From Thalassotalea_B piscium_A (lineage in GTDB: Bacteria; Pseudomonadota; Gammaproteobacteria; Enterobacterales; Alteromonadaceae): a stretch of 64,000 bases of DNA. How positions within the stretch are numbered: position 1 is the first letter of the stretch; each line of letters begins with the position of its first letter. The notes under the pieces are model-generated. The model was not told where the DNA came from, made no database searches, and was given only the letters and a program-made list of their open reading frames with translations. Shown one piece after another: positions 9,926 to 19,800 of the stretch. Made by a program: the position numbers and the translations under genes. The stretch is taken from assembly GCA_049347715.1 (NCBI GenBank), contig CP186339.1:992001-1056000 (forward strand). The letters are read 5' to 3'.

Positions 9926-9931
9926 TATAAT
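9926..9931 (+). promoter_or_regulatory. -10 box of a candidate promoter for the Lon-like protease gene
   Basis: A perfect TATAAT lies 46 nt before the ATG at 9978. The -35 position 17 nt upstream reads TTATAG (9903-9908), only a half match to consensus. The gene probably has its own promoter after the YbeL-like gene. Confidence 0.45.
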
Positions 9932-9977
9932 TAACCATTGACGTGTTTTTTGTTTAAGCACCAATAACGAGAGTCTG

Positions 9978-12368
9978 ATGATAGAAACGCATAAAAAACT
10001 GCGCCTTGCTCCTGAAAAATTAACCGCTAAATTATCTGAAGCATTATTTTCACAAGTAACCAATGCGGAGAATGTTGAACAAATCTTCATCGGTCATGAA
10101 CGCGCTAAAGAAGCGTTAGACTTCGGTTTGTCAATGGAATCCCCAGGTTTTAATGTTTATGCAATGGGGGAGCATGGTACGGGACGACAAACATTAATTA
10201 AACAAATGTTAGCCGCAACGGCAAGTCAACAACCGACACCACCAGAATGGTGTTATATCAATAATTTTGACGATATTCATGCCCCTTATCGATTATATGT
10301 TAGTCCGGGTGACGGCAAACAGTTATTAGCGCGTATTAATACCTTCATTGACGAATTACTGGACTTATTCCCTGAAATTTTCGACAACCCAGGGTATCAA
10401 AGACAAAAAGCGGCGATTGATCGAGACTTTAACCAAAAATATGATGAAGCCATTGCAATTGTGGAAGAGACGGCGTTAAAAAATAATGTCGTGCTCTATG
10501 AAGAAAATGGAGAAATAGGTTTTTCTCCATTAGTGGATGGTAAACCGTTAAATGATAAAGAATTTGCTAATTTAGATGAAATTAAACGTAGTGAGTTTTA
10601 TCTACTCTTGGCCAAGTTAGAAAATTTATTATCGGAAAAATTAATTGAATTACCACAATGGAAGCGCATCTCATCTGATAAAATGCGTAAGCTAAAAAAT
10701 GAAACAGCTGAGCAAAGCATTCGCCCATTTATTAAAGAGCTAGAGCATGAATTTGCAAGTAATTTAGGGGTCTTAAAGTACCTATCTAAAGTGAAAGCGC
10801 ATGTGGTTGATGCTGTTTTAGAAATATTAGTTGATGATGTCGGTGAAGCAATTAACGAGAAAGAAGCGCGTAAATTAATGGTTGAACGCTTTTTACCTAA
10901 TTTATTGGTATCAAGAGAACCAGGTGCGGGAGCCCCGGTTATTTACGAGCCTAACCCTACCTTTCAAAATCTCTTTGGCCATGTTGATTTAGCCTCTTTC
11001 CAAGGAGCTACCTATACTAGTTATCGTCTGATCAGGGCGGGAGCCTTACATAAAGCTAATGGGGGATACCTATTATTAGATGCTGAGAAGTTGTTAAATC
11101 AACCTTTAGTATGGTCGCGGCTGAAATTAGCATTAAAAACTGAAGAAATTACGATTGAAAATCCTTATTCGGAATATAGCCAACCGAGTGGGGTGAGTTT
11201 ACAGCCAGAAAAAATTGCATTAACTGTTAAAGTGATATTGTTGGGTGATCCTGAACTTTATTATACGTTACAAGACTATGATCAAGAATTTACTGAATTA
11301 TTTAGAATTCTGGCGGACTTTGATCGGCATCTCGAAAAAAATGATAAAAACTTAGTTGATTATGCACAACTGATTAGACAACGAGCTTTCAAAAAGAGTT
11401 ACCCCGTTGTCAGTGACAGTGCCATTTTAGAGCTTGTTCGATATGCCTTACGACGTGCAGAACATCAAGATAAGATATCCGCTAACATAGTACAAATAAA
11501 TGACTTACTTGATGAAGCTGTTTATCTTTGGAAAAAAAATGGCACTCAAGGAAACCTCGATTCAACCTACGTTTTACAAGCTCTAGCAGCTAAACAACGC
11601 CGTACGGGTAGAATTAGTGAAGTTTGGCTCAGTGAAATAAAAGAAGAGCAAGTGCTTATTAGTACTACTGGTCATAAAGTCGGGAAAATTAATGGCTTAA
11701 CTGTTCTAGAAATTGGTGATAGTGTTTTTGGCACTCCGGCACGGATCACTGCAACAGTTTATGCAGGTAGTCATGGTATAACTGATATAGAAAGAGAAGT
11801 GGATTTAGGCAAATCAATACATTCTAAAGGAGTATTATTACTGTCAGGATATATTGGTCATAAATATGGGCAAAATTTTCCTGTGTCTATTTCTGCAAAC
11901 ATTGCCATAGAACAGTCATATGGACATATTGACGGCGATAGTGCTTCAATGGCGGAGTTATGTGTGCTTATTTCCGCAATAGCTAATTTACCCATAGATC
12001 AAAGTATCGCCATTACAGGTTCTATTAATCAACATGGTGGAGTGCAGTCTATTGGTGGTGTAAACGATAAAATAGAAGGTTTCTATCGTTTATGTAAAGA
12101 CAAAGGCTTAACTGGCAATCAAGGTGTTATTATACCTAAGACGAATGTCATTAACTTAATGTTATCCGATGAAGTGATCAATGCAGTATCAGAAGGGACT
12201 TTTTCGATTTATGCTGTTGAAGATATTGATCAAGCTCTGGAAATACTCATGTCGGTTGAAGCAGGGAAAATGAACAGAACAGGGCGTTATCCGCGTAAAT
12301 CTATTCATGGTCTTGTGCTAGATAAGCTGTCTAAGTTTTCAGATCTTCTCAATGGACCTGATGAGTAG
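9978..12368 (+). CDS. Lon-family (S16) ATP-dependent protease, LonB/YcbZ-like
   Basis: 796 aa. An N-terminal P-loop is seen at residues 64-72 (GEHGTGRQT, with Arg in place of the usual Lys), followed by a long inserted helical region and an AAA-type core with PVIYEPNPTFQNLFG and GGYLLLDAEKLL. The C-terminal S16 protease domain has the Ser-Lys dyad S655 (GDSASMAE) and K698 (VNDKIEGF), 43 residues apart as in E. coli Lon. The protein is longer than E. coli YcbZ (about 586 aa) and matches the longer proteobacterial Lon-related group (COG1067). Substrates are unknown. It has no substrate-binding N domain of classical Lon. Confidence 0.9.
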   Translation: MIETHKKLRLAPEKLTAKLSEALFSQVTNAENVEQIFIGHERAKEALDFGLSMESPGFNVYAMGEHGTGRQTLIKQMLAATASQQPTPPEWCYINNFDDIHAPYRLYVSPGDGKQLLARINTFIDELLDLFPEIFDNPGYQRQKAAIDRDFNQKYDEAIAIVEETALKNNVVLYEENGEIGFSPLVDGKPLNDKEFANLDEIKRSEFYLLLAKLENLLSEKLIELPQWKRISSDKMRKLKNETAEQSIRPFIKELEHEFASNLGVLKYLSKVKAHVVDAVLEILVDDVGEAINEKEARKLMVERFLPNLLVSREPGAGAPVIYEPNPTFQNLFGHVDLASFQGATYTSYRLIRAGALHKANGGYLLLDAEKLLNQPLVWSRLKLALKTEEITIENPYSEYSQPSGVSLQPEKIALTVKVILLGDPELYYTLQDYDQEFTELFRILADFDRHLEKNDKNLVDYAQLIRQRAFKKSYPVVSDSAILELVRYALRRAEHQDKISANIVQINDLLDEAVYLWKKNGTQGNLDSTYVLQALAAKQRRTGRISEVWLSEIKEEQVLISTTGHKVGKINGLTVLEIGDSVFGTPARITATVYAGSHGITDIEREVDLGKSIHSKGVLLLSGYIGHKYGQNFPVSISANIAIEQSYGHIDGDSASMAELCVLISAIANLPIDQSIAITGSINQHGGVQSIGGVNDKIEGFYRLCKDKGLTGNQGVIIPKTNVINLMLSDEVINAVSEGTFSIYAVEDIDQALEILMSVEAGKMNRTGRYPRKSIHGLVLDKLSKFSDLLNGPDE

Positions 12369-12403
12369 CCTACCTACCAATTTAGAGACATCTTCCAATG
12401 AGG

Positions 12404-12442
12404 ACTTAACCTGATTTGCGAGTTTAGCTGGTTAGGTTAAGT
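12404..12442 (+). terminator. Weak terminator-like hairpin after the Lon-like gene
   Basis: ACTTAACC (12404-12411) pairs perfectly with GGTTAAGT (12435-12442) across a 23-nt loop, 35 nt after the stop codon. The following sequence is pyrimidine rich but has no clean U-tract. Confidence 0.35.
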
Positions 12443-12471
12443 ACTTATTCCTTTTAATTGTAATATTTCTC

Positions 12472-12499
12472 TTGCTTATTAAGTAAACATCTGTATAAT
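12472..12499 (+). promoter_or_regulatory. Sigma-70 promoter of the DEAD-box helicase gene
   Basis: TTGCTT at 12472-12477 and a perfect TATAAT at 12494-12499, spacer 16 nt. Transcription would start near 12506, leaving an untranslated leader of roughly 187 nt before the ATG at 12693. Confidence 0.7.
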
Positions 12500-12505
12500 T
12501 CGCGC

Positions 12506-12692
12506 CTCGATATAAGGCCTTCGATTGATTGGCTTTAAAATGTGTGGGGTTATCCCAATAGACTTGCCATACTAGCATCCTAAGCTAGTTAATAAATATG
12601 CCTTAAGTCTTCCCGGTGGTTTCCTCGTAATTGTACGCGGGTGTATGCAATAGATTGCTAAACTACCTGCCTTAAGAAGACGAAAAATAAAT
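12506..12692 (+). promoter_or_regulatory. Long structured 5' leader of the DEAD-box helicase mRNA
   Basis: The leader contains several short hairpins: GGG/CCC near 12557-12567, ACTAGC/GCTAGT near 12572-12591, CCCG/CGGG enclosing CGTA/TACG around 12612-12641, and GCAAT/ATTGC near 12647-12658. GTCTTC (12607-12612) can pair with GAAGAC (12676-12681), which covers the only purine-rich ribosome-binding region. An alternative pairing joins the two self-complementary CTTAAG copies (12602-12607 and 12671-12676). The two pairings exclude each other. Long leaders control csdA/deaD in cold shock in E. coli; a similar role here is inference. Confidence 0.6.
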
Positions 12693-14468
12693 ATGACTGA
12701 TACTAACAATGCCCCAGTTGGCTTTGATGCCCTTGGCTTGCCTGAAAACCTACTTACTGCTTTAGTTGCACTAGGTTTTGAGTCATCAACTCCAATTCAA
12801 GCAAAAACAATACCGCCATTATTAGCGGGTAAAGATGTGCTAGGTGAAGCGCAAACAGGTACTGGTAAAACAGCCGCGTTTGGGTTACCAGCACTAGCTA
12901 AAATTGATATGTCAATTAAAAAACCACAATTGATGGTACTAGCGCCAACACGTGAATTAGCGATCCAAGTAGCAGAAGCGATAGAAACGTTTGCTAAAAA
13001 CATGAAAGGCTTAAAAGTTGCTACTTTATATGGTGGTCAATCTTACGGTCCACAATTTCAACAATTAGAGCGTGGTGCTCAAGTAGTTGTTGGTACTCCT
13101 GGTCGTTTGATGGATCATTTACGCCGTAAAAGTTTAAAATTAGATGCTCTTTCATTTTGTGTACTTGATGAAGCCGATGAAATGTTAAATATGGGCTTTT
13201 TAGAAGACATTGAATGGATTTTAGAACATCTTCCAAAAAATACACAAATGGCTTTATTTTCAGCCACAATGCCTTCACAAATTCGTAAAGTAGCGAATCG
13301 TTTCTTAACCGATCCTGAGCATATTAAAATTGCGGCAGTTAAGAAAGAGAAAGCAAATATTACCCAATACGCTTGGAAAGTAAGTGGTATTAATAAAATC
13401 ACAGCGTTAGAGCGTATTGCGGAAAGTGTTGAATTTGACGCAATGATCATTTTTGTTCGTACTCGTAACGATACTATTGATGTTGCTGAAAAATTAGAGC
13501 GTGCTGGTTATGCAGCTGTTGCGTTGAATGGTGATATGAACCAAGCGCAGCGTGAACGTACTGTTGACCAACTAAAATCAGGTAAATCATCAATATTAGT
13601 AGCAACGGATGTTGTAGCCCGTGGCTTAGATATTCCACGTATTTCATTAGTGATTAACTATGACTTACCTGGTGATAATGAAGCATACGTTCACCGTATT
13701 GGTCGTACAGGTCGAGCTGGTCGTGAAGGTACAGCCATTTCTTTTGTTCGTCCACGTGAAATGTATTCTTTACGTCATTATGAACGTTTAACTTCTGGTG
13801 TTGTTAAGCCTTATGAATTACCAAGTATTCAAGAAATTGGTGTAGCACGTATTGAACGTACTCGTAATGAACTTATGGGCGTTGTTGCTGAGAAAGATTT
13901 AGCGAATATGCGTGAAATTATTGAAACTATGGCAACTCAGTCAGAACTTTCAATGACAGATTTAGCTGCTGCGTTGTTATATCAGAAACAACTAAATCAA
14001 CCACTTCAACCAAAAGAAGATCCTAAACCTCGTCGTGAAACACGTGAACGTGATGATCGCGGTGGTCGTAATGATAGTCGTCGTGACGCCCGTGGAGATC
14101 GAAATAATCGTTCTGACCGCGGTGAAAGAGCACCTCGTAAGCCAAAAGCAGTACGTAATGATGTTGATTGGCAAACATATCGGTTAGAAGTGGGTAAAGA
14201 GCATGGTGCTAAACCGGGTGATATTGTTGGCGCCATAGCTAATGAAATTTCATTAGATAGCAGTTACATCGGTGCGATTAACTTGCATGACCGTCATAGT
14301 TTTGTGCAATTACCAAAAGGTATGCCTGAAAAATCATTCTCACAATTGAAACGTGTAAAAATACGTCGTCAATCATTAGAAATTTCAGTGTCAGATGCAC
14401 CTGCACCAACAGAACGTACTCCAAGAAAACGTACTGAAAGAGCAGATCGTCCAAGACGCGCTAACTAA
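12693..14468 (+). CDS. deaD: DEAD-box ATP-dependent RNA helicase, DeaD/CsdA type
   Basis: 591 aa. Helicase motifs occur in order: Q-motif region with TPIQ (33-36), Walker A AQTGTGKT (53-60), PTRELA, DEAD at 159-162, SAT, and HRIGRTGRAGREG. After the core comes an arginine/aspartate-rich linker (RERDDRGGRNDSRRD and similar) and a C-terminal RNA-binding domain of the DbpA type with the segment AKPGDIVGAIANE. This architecture is that of DeaD (CsdA), a helicase for large-subunit assembly and mRNA remodelling at low temperature. It is monocistronic: own promoter, long leader, and a strong terminator 24 nt after the stop. Confidence 0.93.
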   Translation: MTDTNNAPVGFDALGLPENLLTALVALGFESSTPIQAKTIPPLLAGKDVLGEAQTGTGKTAAFGLPALAKIDMSIKKPQLMVLAPTRELAIQVAEAIETFAKNMKGLKVATLYGGQSYGPQFQQLERGAQVVVGTPGRLMDHLRRKSLKLDALSFCVLDEADEMLNMGFLEDIEWILEHLPKNTQMALFSATMPSQIRKVANRFLTDPEHIKIAAVKKEKANITQYAWKVSGINKITALERIAESVEFDAMIIFVRTRNDTIDVAEKLERAGYAAVALNGDMNQAQRERTVDQLKSGKSSILVATDVVARGLDIPRISLVINYDLPGDNEAYVHRIGRTGRAGREGTAISFVRPREMYSLRHYERLTSGVVKPYELPSIQEIGVARIERTRNELMGVVAEKDLANMREIIETMATQSELSMTDLAAALLYQKQLNQPLQPKEDPKPRRETRERDDRGGRNDSRRDARGDRNNRSDRGERAPRKPKAVRNDVDWQTYRLEVGKEHGAKPGDIVGAIANEISLDSSYIGAINLHDRHSFVQLPKGMPEKSFSQLKRVKIRRQSLEISVSDAPAPTERTPRKRTERADRPRRAN

Positions 14469-14485
14469 TCGTAAAAATAAATAAT

Positions 14486-14514
14486 TAAAAAAGGTGCTTT
14501 AAGCACCTTTTTTT
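14486..14514 (+). terminator. Rho-independent terminator of deaD
   Basis: A-tract, then GGTGCTT / AAGCACC stem (14493-14507, effective loop TTTAA), then seven T residues. This is a textbook intrinsic terminator and is nearly symmetrical, so it could work in both directions. Confidence 0.9.
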
Positions 14515-14625
14515 GTGCCTGACGAATAGGGGTTAATCGGAATATGTGGCCAATATCTTAGGTTATCAGTGCTTTTTAAATGCTCGAAACAAAGGAGGAT
14601 TTTATAGTTAAGGTGAAGCCCTTGT

Positions 14626-14808
14626 GTGGCCAGACGTTATAAGAAAATTCAGTACCTTACTAAGAATACTTTTGGTGGGAGTTTTATTGAAATGCTCCAC
14701 AAGGTGCACGATAAAGGTTTTAGTGAAGGTAACTTTACTGCTTTATTTAACGCTATTGAATTAAATAAAAATGGAGTGAGGTGTATTGTAGTTCTTTTAG
14801 ATTGTTAA
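14626..14808 (+). CDS. Possible 60-aa hypothetical protein
   Basis: A small basic frame starting at GTG (14626) with AAGGTGA 9 nt upstream; a stronger AGGAGG at 14593-14598 is too far away. The product begins MARRYKKIQYL and ends VRCIVVLLDC. I do not recognise it. The frame sits alone in the 390-bp interval between the deaD terminator and the terminator at 14813-14841, so it may be a real small gene, a remnant, or a non-coding transcript. Nothing else is seen in 14515-14625. Confidence 0.3.
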   Translation: MARRYKKIQYLTKNTFGGSFIEMLHKVHDKGFSEGNFTALFNAIELNKNGVRCIVVLLDC

Positions 14809-14812
14809 AAGA

Positions 14813-14841
14813 AAAAACCAGTAGTTAATCTACTGGTTTTT
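14813..14841. terminator. Bidirectional terminator
   Basis: A perfect 12-bp stem AAAAACCAGTAG / CTACTGGTTTTT around the loop TTAAT. It gives a U-tract in both directions and so can end the S9 peptidase transcript (minus) and any transcript across the 60-aa frame (plus). Confidence 0.9.
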
Positions 14842-14858
14842 ACGGTTATCGCTGGAAA

Positions 14859-16775
14859 TTAATTTTTCAATCCGCATTTATTATCTAACCATGAAAGCAA
14901 TTCTGAATAGAAAATCGTTTTATGGTTATAAAATAAGGTATCTGAAAAGTGGTCCGCATCTTCAAGTTCAACATATTTGTAATCTTTGTTTAATGCTTTT
15001 AGTTTTTCAACAAATTTCTGACTATGCTCTACAGGGACTCGTCCATCGATATCTCCGTGAATAATAAGGATTGGGATATTAACTTTATCAACGTGTTCAA
15101 TAGGTGATATACCCGTGAGTGTTGGTCGTTGGAGTTCTTTTAGAAATCTATTATCATTAAGCGTGGCATTTATACGGCTTAAATCACTAACACCTGCTCC
15201 TGCTACTGTACATTTGTAGATATTATTTTCACGCATAGAAGCGGCAAATGCAGCATAGCCACCATAACTCCAGCCAAACATTGCGAGTTTGTCTTTAGTG
15301 GTTAATTTTTTATCAACTAAGTACATAGCTGCATCATCAAGATCATCTTGCATTTTTAGGCCCCAGTTATTGTCGCCAGCCTTCCAATGATCGAGTCCAT
15401 AACCTGTAGAACCTCTATAATTGGGCTGTATAACCACATAGCCATGATATGCGAGTAATTGAGACCATTCATCAAATACAATTGTGTCTCTAACCCATGG
15501 ACCTCCATGTGGAAGTACAATAGCAGGGTGTGGTCCTTCGCCTTTTGGTAGGGTAACGTAAGCTTTAATTTTACGTCCGTCTCGTGCCTTATAAGATACA
15601 TATTTAACTGGAGCAAGGTCTTCTTCTTTTAATAGAGGAAGTCTTGCACCGATTTTGTCTATTTTATTTTTATTGGTGATCAGGTAAAAACTTCCTGAGT
15701 CCTTACTCGACATTGTTCTAACAATTAATGCATTATCATCATTGGAGCGACTGATAATTGATATTTGCTTATTTTTAAATAGTGGCTTTAATCCCGCGTA
15801 AAGTGCTTTTTCTTTTTCATCTGTAAAATATCTTGTTGGATATTTAGATGTGTAAGTAAAACCTTGGAAGTCACCCTGTTTACTTAACAGAACACCATCA
15901 GTATCCACACCTTTTAAACCAAATAATCTTTCTGAATATTCTCCAGTTTTAATGTTGTATATATAGATGCCGGTTTTATCTTCACCAAGGTTTGCATTGA
16001 TATAAAGTTCATTTGGATTTTCTTTAGAAAAACGTAAGAAAGTGAAGTTTTCTCTGCTTTTTGGGGATGTTTGATGAATCAATTTCCAGTCATCATTGCC
16101 TTTTTCTCGAGCATACAAGTCTATTGACTGATTGCTACCATTCCAACCTGTAGCGGCTCTAATGTCACCATCATGATCAGCGATAAAACCGCCAGATAAT
16201 TTAGTATTACCACGCATTACGATAACGCTTCTGCCAGTTTTAATATTATATCTAATAACATCGGGGATATAATTTTTATTGGCATCTGTTTGAGCCAAAA
16301 TTTCATTTTTATTATCTGGTAAGCGATCAAGAAGTTCAAAACCATTTAACTTTTTATTATTTGATGGGAGAAGCCATCCGCCTTTGCCGTTCGCATTGAC
16401 AATAGCAAATTCATTTACCCATCTTTTACGGCTGCCGCTTTTTAGTATTTGTCGAAATACTACGCCAAGCTTTTCATTATTTAGCCAAAATACACTTGAA
16501 ACCATCATTTTATCAGCGCCCAATGTAATAGGGGCTTTATCTAAATTAAATGTATCTCTAATTTCAATAATATAGTCACCAAACTTACTCGTTGCTCTAA
16601 GAATAGCGACTTTTTTACCATCATCAGATACTGATACGCTTCTGATTAATGGCATCATAGTGAAAGCATCAAGGCCTATTTCAGATTCTGAAACTTTATC
16701 AGATGAATGTGCTATTGAAGTAACACACATAGAAAGGAACATAAGAAATAGGGTTGTTATATTTCTAATTATCAT
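14859..16775 (-). CDS. Secreted S9-family peptidase (prolyl oligopeptidase / acylaminoacyl peptidase type)
   Basis: 638 aa. A signal peptide is likely (MIIRNITTLFLMFLSMCVTSIAHS). A beta-propeller region follows, then an alpha/beta-hydrolase domain. The catalytic triad can be read as S503 (GWSYGGY), D577 (HGDIDGRVP) and H609 (EDADHFSD). An oxyanion segment PHGGPWVRD is also present. Such enzymes trim short peptides in the periplasm or at the surface. The gene lies 99 bp downstream of a TonB-dependent receptor on the same strand, suggesting joint uptake and breakdown of peptides. Substrate preference cannot be read from sequence. Confidence 0.92.
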   Translation of the reverse strand: MIIRNITTLFLMFLSMCVTSIAHSSDKVSESEIGLDAFTMMPLIRSVSVSDDGKKVAILRATSKFGDYIIEIRDTFNLDKAPITLGADKMMVSSVFWLNNEKLGVVFRQILKSGSRKRWVNEFAIVNANGKGGWLLPSNNKKLNGFELLDRLPDNKNEILAQTDANKNYIPDVIRYNIKTGRSVIVMRGNTKLSGGFIADHDGDIRAATGWNGSNQSIDLYAREKGNDDWKLIHQTSPKSRENFTFLRFSKENPNELYINANLGEDKTGIYIYNIKTGEYSERLFGLKGVDTDGVLLSKQGDFQGFTYTSKYPTRYFTDEKEKALYAGLKPLFKNKQISIISRSNDDNALIVRTMSSKDSGSFYLITNKNKIDKIGARLPLLKEEDLAPVKYVSYKARDGRKIKAYVTLPKGEGPHPAIVLPHGGPWVRDTIVFDEWSQLLAYHGYVVIQPNYRGSTGYGLDHWKAGDNNWGLKMQDDLDDAAMYLVDKKLTTKDKLAMFGWSYGGYAAFAASMRENNIYKCTVAGAGVSDLSRINATLNDNRFLKELQRPTLTGISPIEHVDKVNIPILIIHGDIDGRVPVEHSQKFVEKLKALNKDYKYVELEDADHFSDTLFYNHKTIFYSELLSWLDNKCGLKN

Positions 16776-16790
16776 AATTTTATACCTTTA

Positions 16791-16819
16791 ATAAAAATGG
16801 CCTCATGAATGAGACCATT
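16791..16819 (-). terminator. Intrinsic terminator after the TonB-dependent receptor gene
   Basis: AATGGCCTCAT and ATGAGACCATT (16796-16819) pair with one mismatch around a tight loop. On the minus strand it is followed by TTTTTATT. It lies between the receptor and the S9 peptidase gene and may end or partly attenuate transcription between them. Confidence 0.6.
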
Positions 16820-16874
16820 GTATATTTATCATTATTACCATTTATAAAAATTAACTATTAATAATAATTAACAA

Positions 16875-19800
16875 TTAAAATGAAGCTGTAATATTGATAT
16901 ATGGTGTACGACCGAATGTATCATAACCAACACCTAATGGAATGTTCGTATTCGAGAACGAACCGTCACCATCTACTTTAGGCGGCGCTTCATTAAATAC
17001 GTTACGAACACCAACTGCTACTCGGTAATCATCAGTAGTCCATGTTAAAGAAGTATTATGAACGAAGTAATCATCAGTATAAGCTACAGGACGACATAAT
17101 ACAGGATCAGTTTGAGCTTCATCATTCCACATACCACGACAAGCTACAGTTCCTTCATCAAATGAGTTTTGCTCAGGATCTGACAACCAATCTTCTTGAC
17201 CTTTACCTATCATACGAGTAGACCAGTTAAAGCGGAAGTCATCATATTTTAATGATAAAGTTGCAGATGCACGCCATTCTGGGTAATCCGGCTCACCAAC
17301 ATTATTATCGATAGTGCCTAATACGTCATAAATAGCGCCAGTCATACGAGTGGCTTGTAAATCAAATGAAACGGCTAAATTTTTATCTGCAACAATAAAA
17401 TCCTGTTGGTAGTAAAGATTATAGTCCATACCTTTTGAAGTTAGTAAACCTACGTTGATAAAGCTACCATCAACATCTGAAATTTGACCAGCTGCATCAC
17501 GCATTAAACGTGAACAAAAAGCATCATTACCATCTGCTGAGTAACATTGACTAACACTATATGCTGCACTAGGTTCAGCGATTGAATTTGTCACTTCAAT
17601 ATTAAAGTGTGTAAAAGATAGAGTTAATTCAAATGCATCAGTAAAAGGTTGTTCAAAAACAACACCATAAGTTTTCGCTAACGAGGTTTCAGCTGTTAAC
17701 TCGGTAGTACCACCACTAGTGACTTCTGTGCTATTGACTGTGTCAAATTTATCAGTACCATCTTGCCCTAAACCTAAAGTAAGTGGATCTACGCCGTCTG
17801 CTGTACATGCCGCTAATACAGATGGATCACGCTCATCACCTGCTTGGTTGTATGTATCCGGTGCAGTTGGAGATAATGGATCTGAATCACGAGCATCGAA
17901 AGGAACTACACAAGGATCTGACACATTGCTAAAGCCACTTGTTCCAGCTAAGAATCGCTCACGTAAATTAGGCGCACGATAAGATGTACCTTGTGTTCCA
18001 CGTAGAGTTAACCACTCAACAGGGCGATAAACGGCCTTTAAGCTATAAGTATTTGCTGCATCATAAAAACTTTCTTTAGATACACGTCCAGACGCTGTTA
18101 ATGTTAATTCTTCAACGCCCTGAATGCCACTAAGTAAAGGAAAATCGATTTCAGTAAATACTTCTTTTAAATTACGCGCACCAGAAGCACCTTTATCTGA
18201 GAACCATCCCCATAAATAACCTTCTGTAGCGACGTCATTATTGTCAGATTTTATTTCATCTCTACGGTATTCAGCACCTACTATACCGCTAACAATATTG
18301 CCATTCCAAGGTAATTCATAAATGTCAGCACCTATGAAACCATTAATCACTAATTGAGATACATCTGTTTTAGCAATTCGGTCAGACATTACATAATCAT
18401 TCTCAGCTTGTGTTAAAGGACCACCACCTTCTTGATAAATAGCATCTGCGAAAAGGTTAATAGGTACACATCCATCAGAGCCATCACCACAAGTTACTGA
18501 ACCATCATCATTTAATACTGAAGTATTAAGAGAATATTCTAATTTCGCACTGTTAACACCACGAGTTATATAAGAACCTGAAGAAGCACTATACGAAGCA
18601 TAAACATCGTAATAAGCATTGTTGATACCAGCATCAGCTAATGAACTTAAGTCACCCGTAATACCAGTTACTAAGCGGTATTGTGATACATCCACTTCAT
18701 GAGTATCACGATCGCCTTGAATATTAATTATTGGTTGAACATCTAGAGGACCAGCATCGCCAAAACCAAGAACTCCGTAACAATCTATTCCATTTATACC
18801 GTTCGTGTTACATGGATTATAAGGGTTGCTAGATGGAACAACTTGGAACATTTGAGCGCCTGGGCTAAACTGATCCGAATTACGTTCCGCATATAAAGCG
18901 TCAAAATAAATTGTTGTATCATCGTTATCTTGGAAATTATATTCACCATTAGCTACTACAGAGATACGTTTGTTTTTTCCGCTGTAGTCACCTGATTTAT
19001 AATAATCCGATTGTTGGAATGCATATAGTGGATCTTGAAAATCAAAATCTCTGATGCCATCACCGTTACCGTCAGGAATAGCTCCATCTTGAATGCCATC
19101 GCCATCGAAATCTGCGCCAACCCATGTAGGTAATAACCCGATATATTGTTCAGGAACCGTAGACTCACTCCAATTAGGAATGCCTGTGTTAGTAAAGCCA
19201 GGTGTATTATACACACTGCCCCAGAAACCATTTATAATAGACATACGGTTAGTTAAAGGGAAAATATCACACGAATCTTCACCATTAGCCGTTGGTCCTA
19301 TACCGCTGTAACGGTTAACAATAGTACCATTTTCTGTTTCATAAAATTTTTCTTCACAACCTTTCACAAATGGGTTTTGTGCGTAAGATTGTGCTTTTCG
19401 GTCGTAAAATTCAGCGCCGACGGTAATAAAACCATTATCAGAAGTCGCGCCCCACATTGCTGATAACACTGTTTCTTCAGCGCCATCACCTTTAGGTTTA
19501 TTTACAGAGCCTTGTATTTCAAAGCCTTCAACATCTTGGCGTAAAATTACGTTAGCAACCCCTGCAACAGCATCTGAACCATAAATGGTTGAGGCACCGT
19601 CATACAAGTTTTCAACTCGTTGAATCATAACGCCAGGGATCAAGTTAAGATCTGGAGAAGTAGGAGCACCACCAACACCAGCTGGCGCCATGCGGCGACC
19701 ATTAATTAGAACAAGAGTACGTTCAGCACCTAACCCACGGAAACCGATAGTAGAAGCACCAGGGCCATTATCAAGTACAAAACCACCAAAAGTGTTATCT

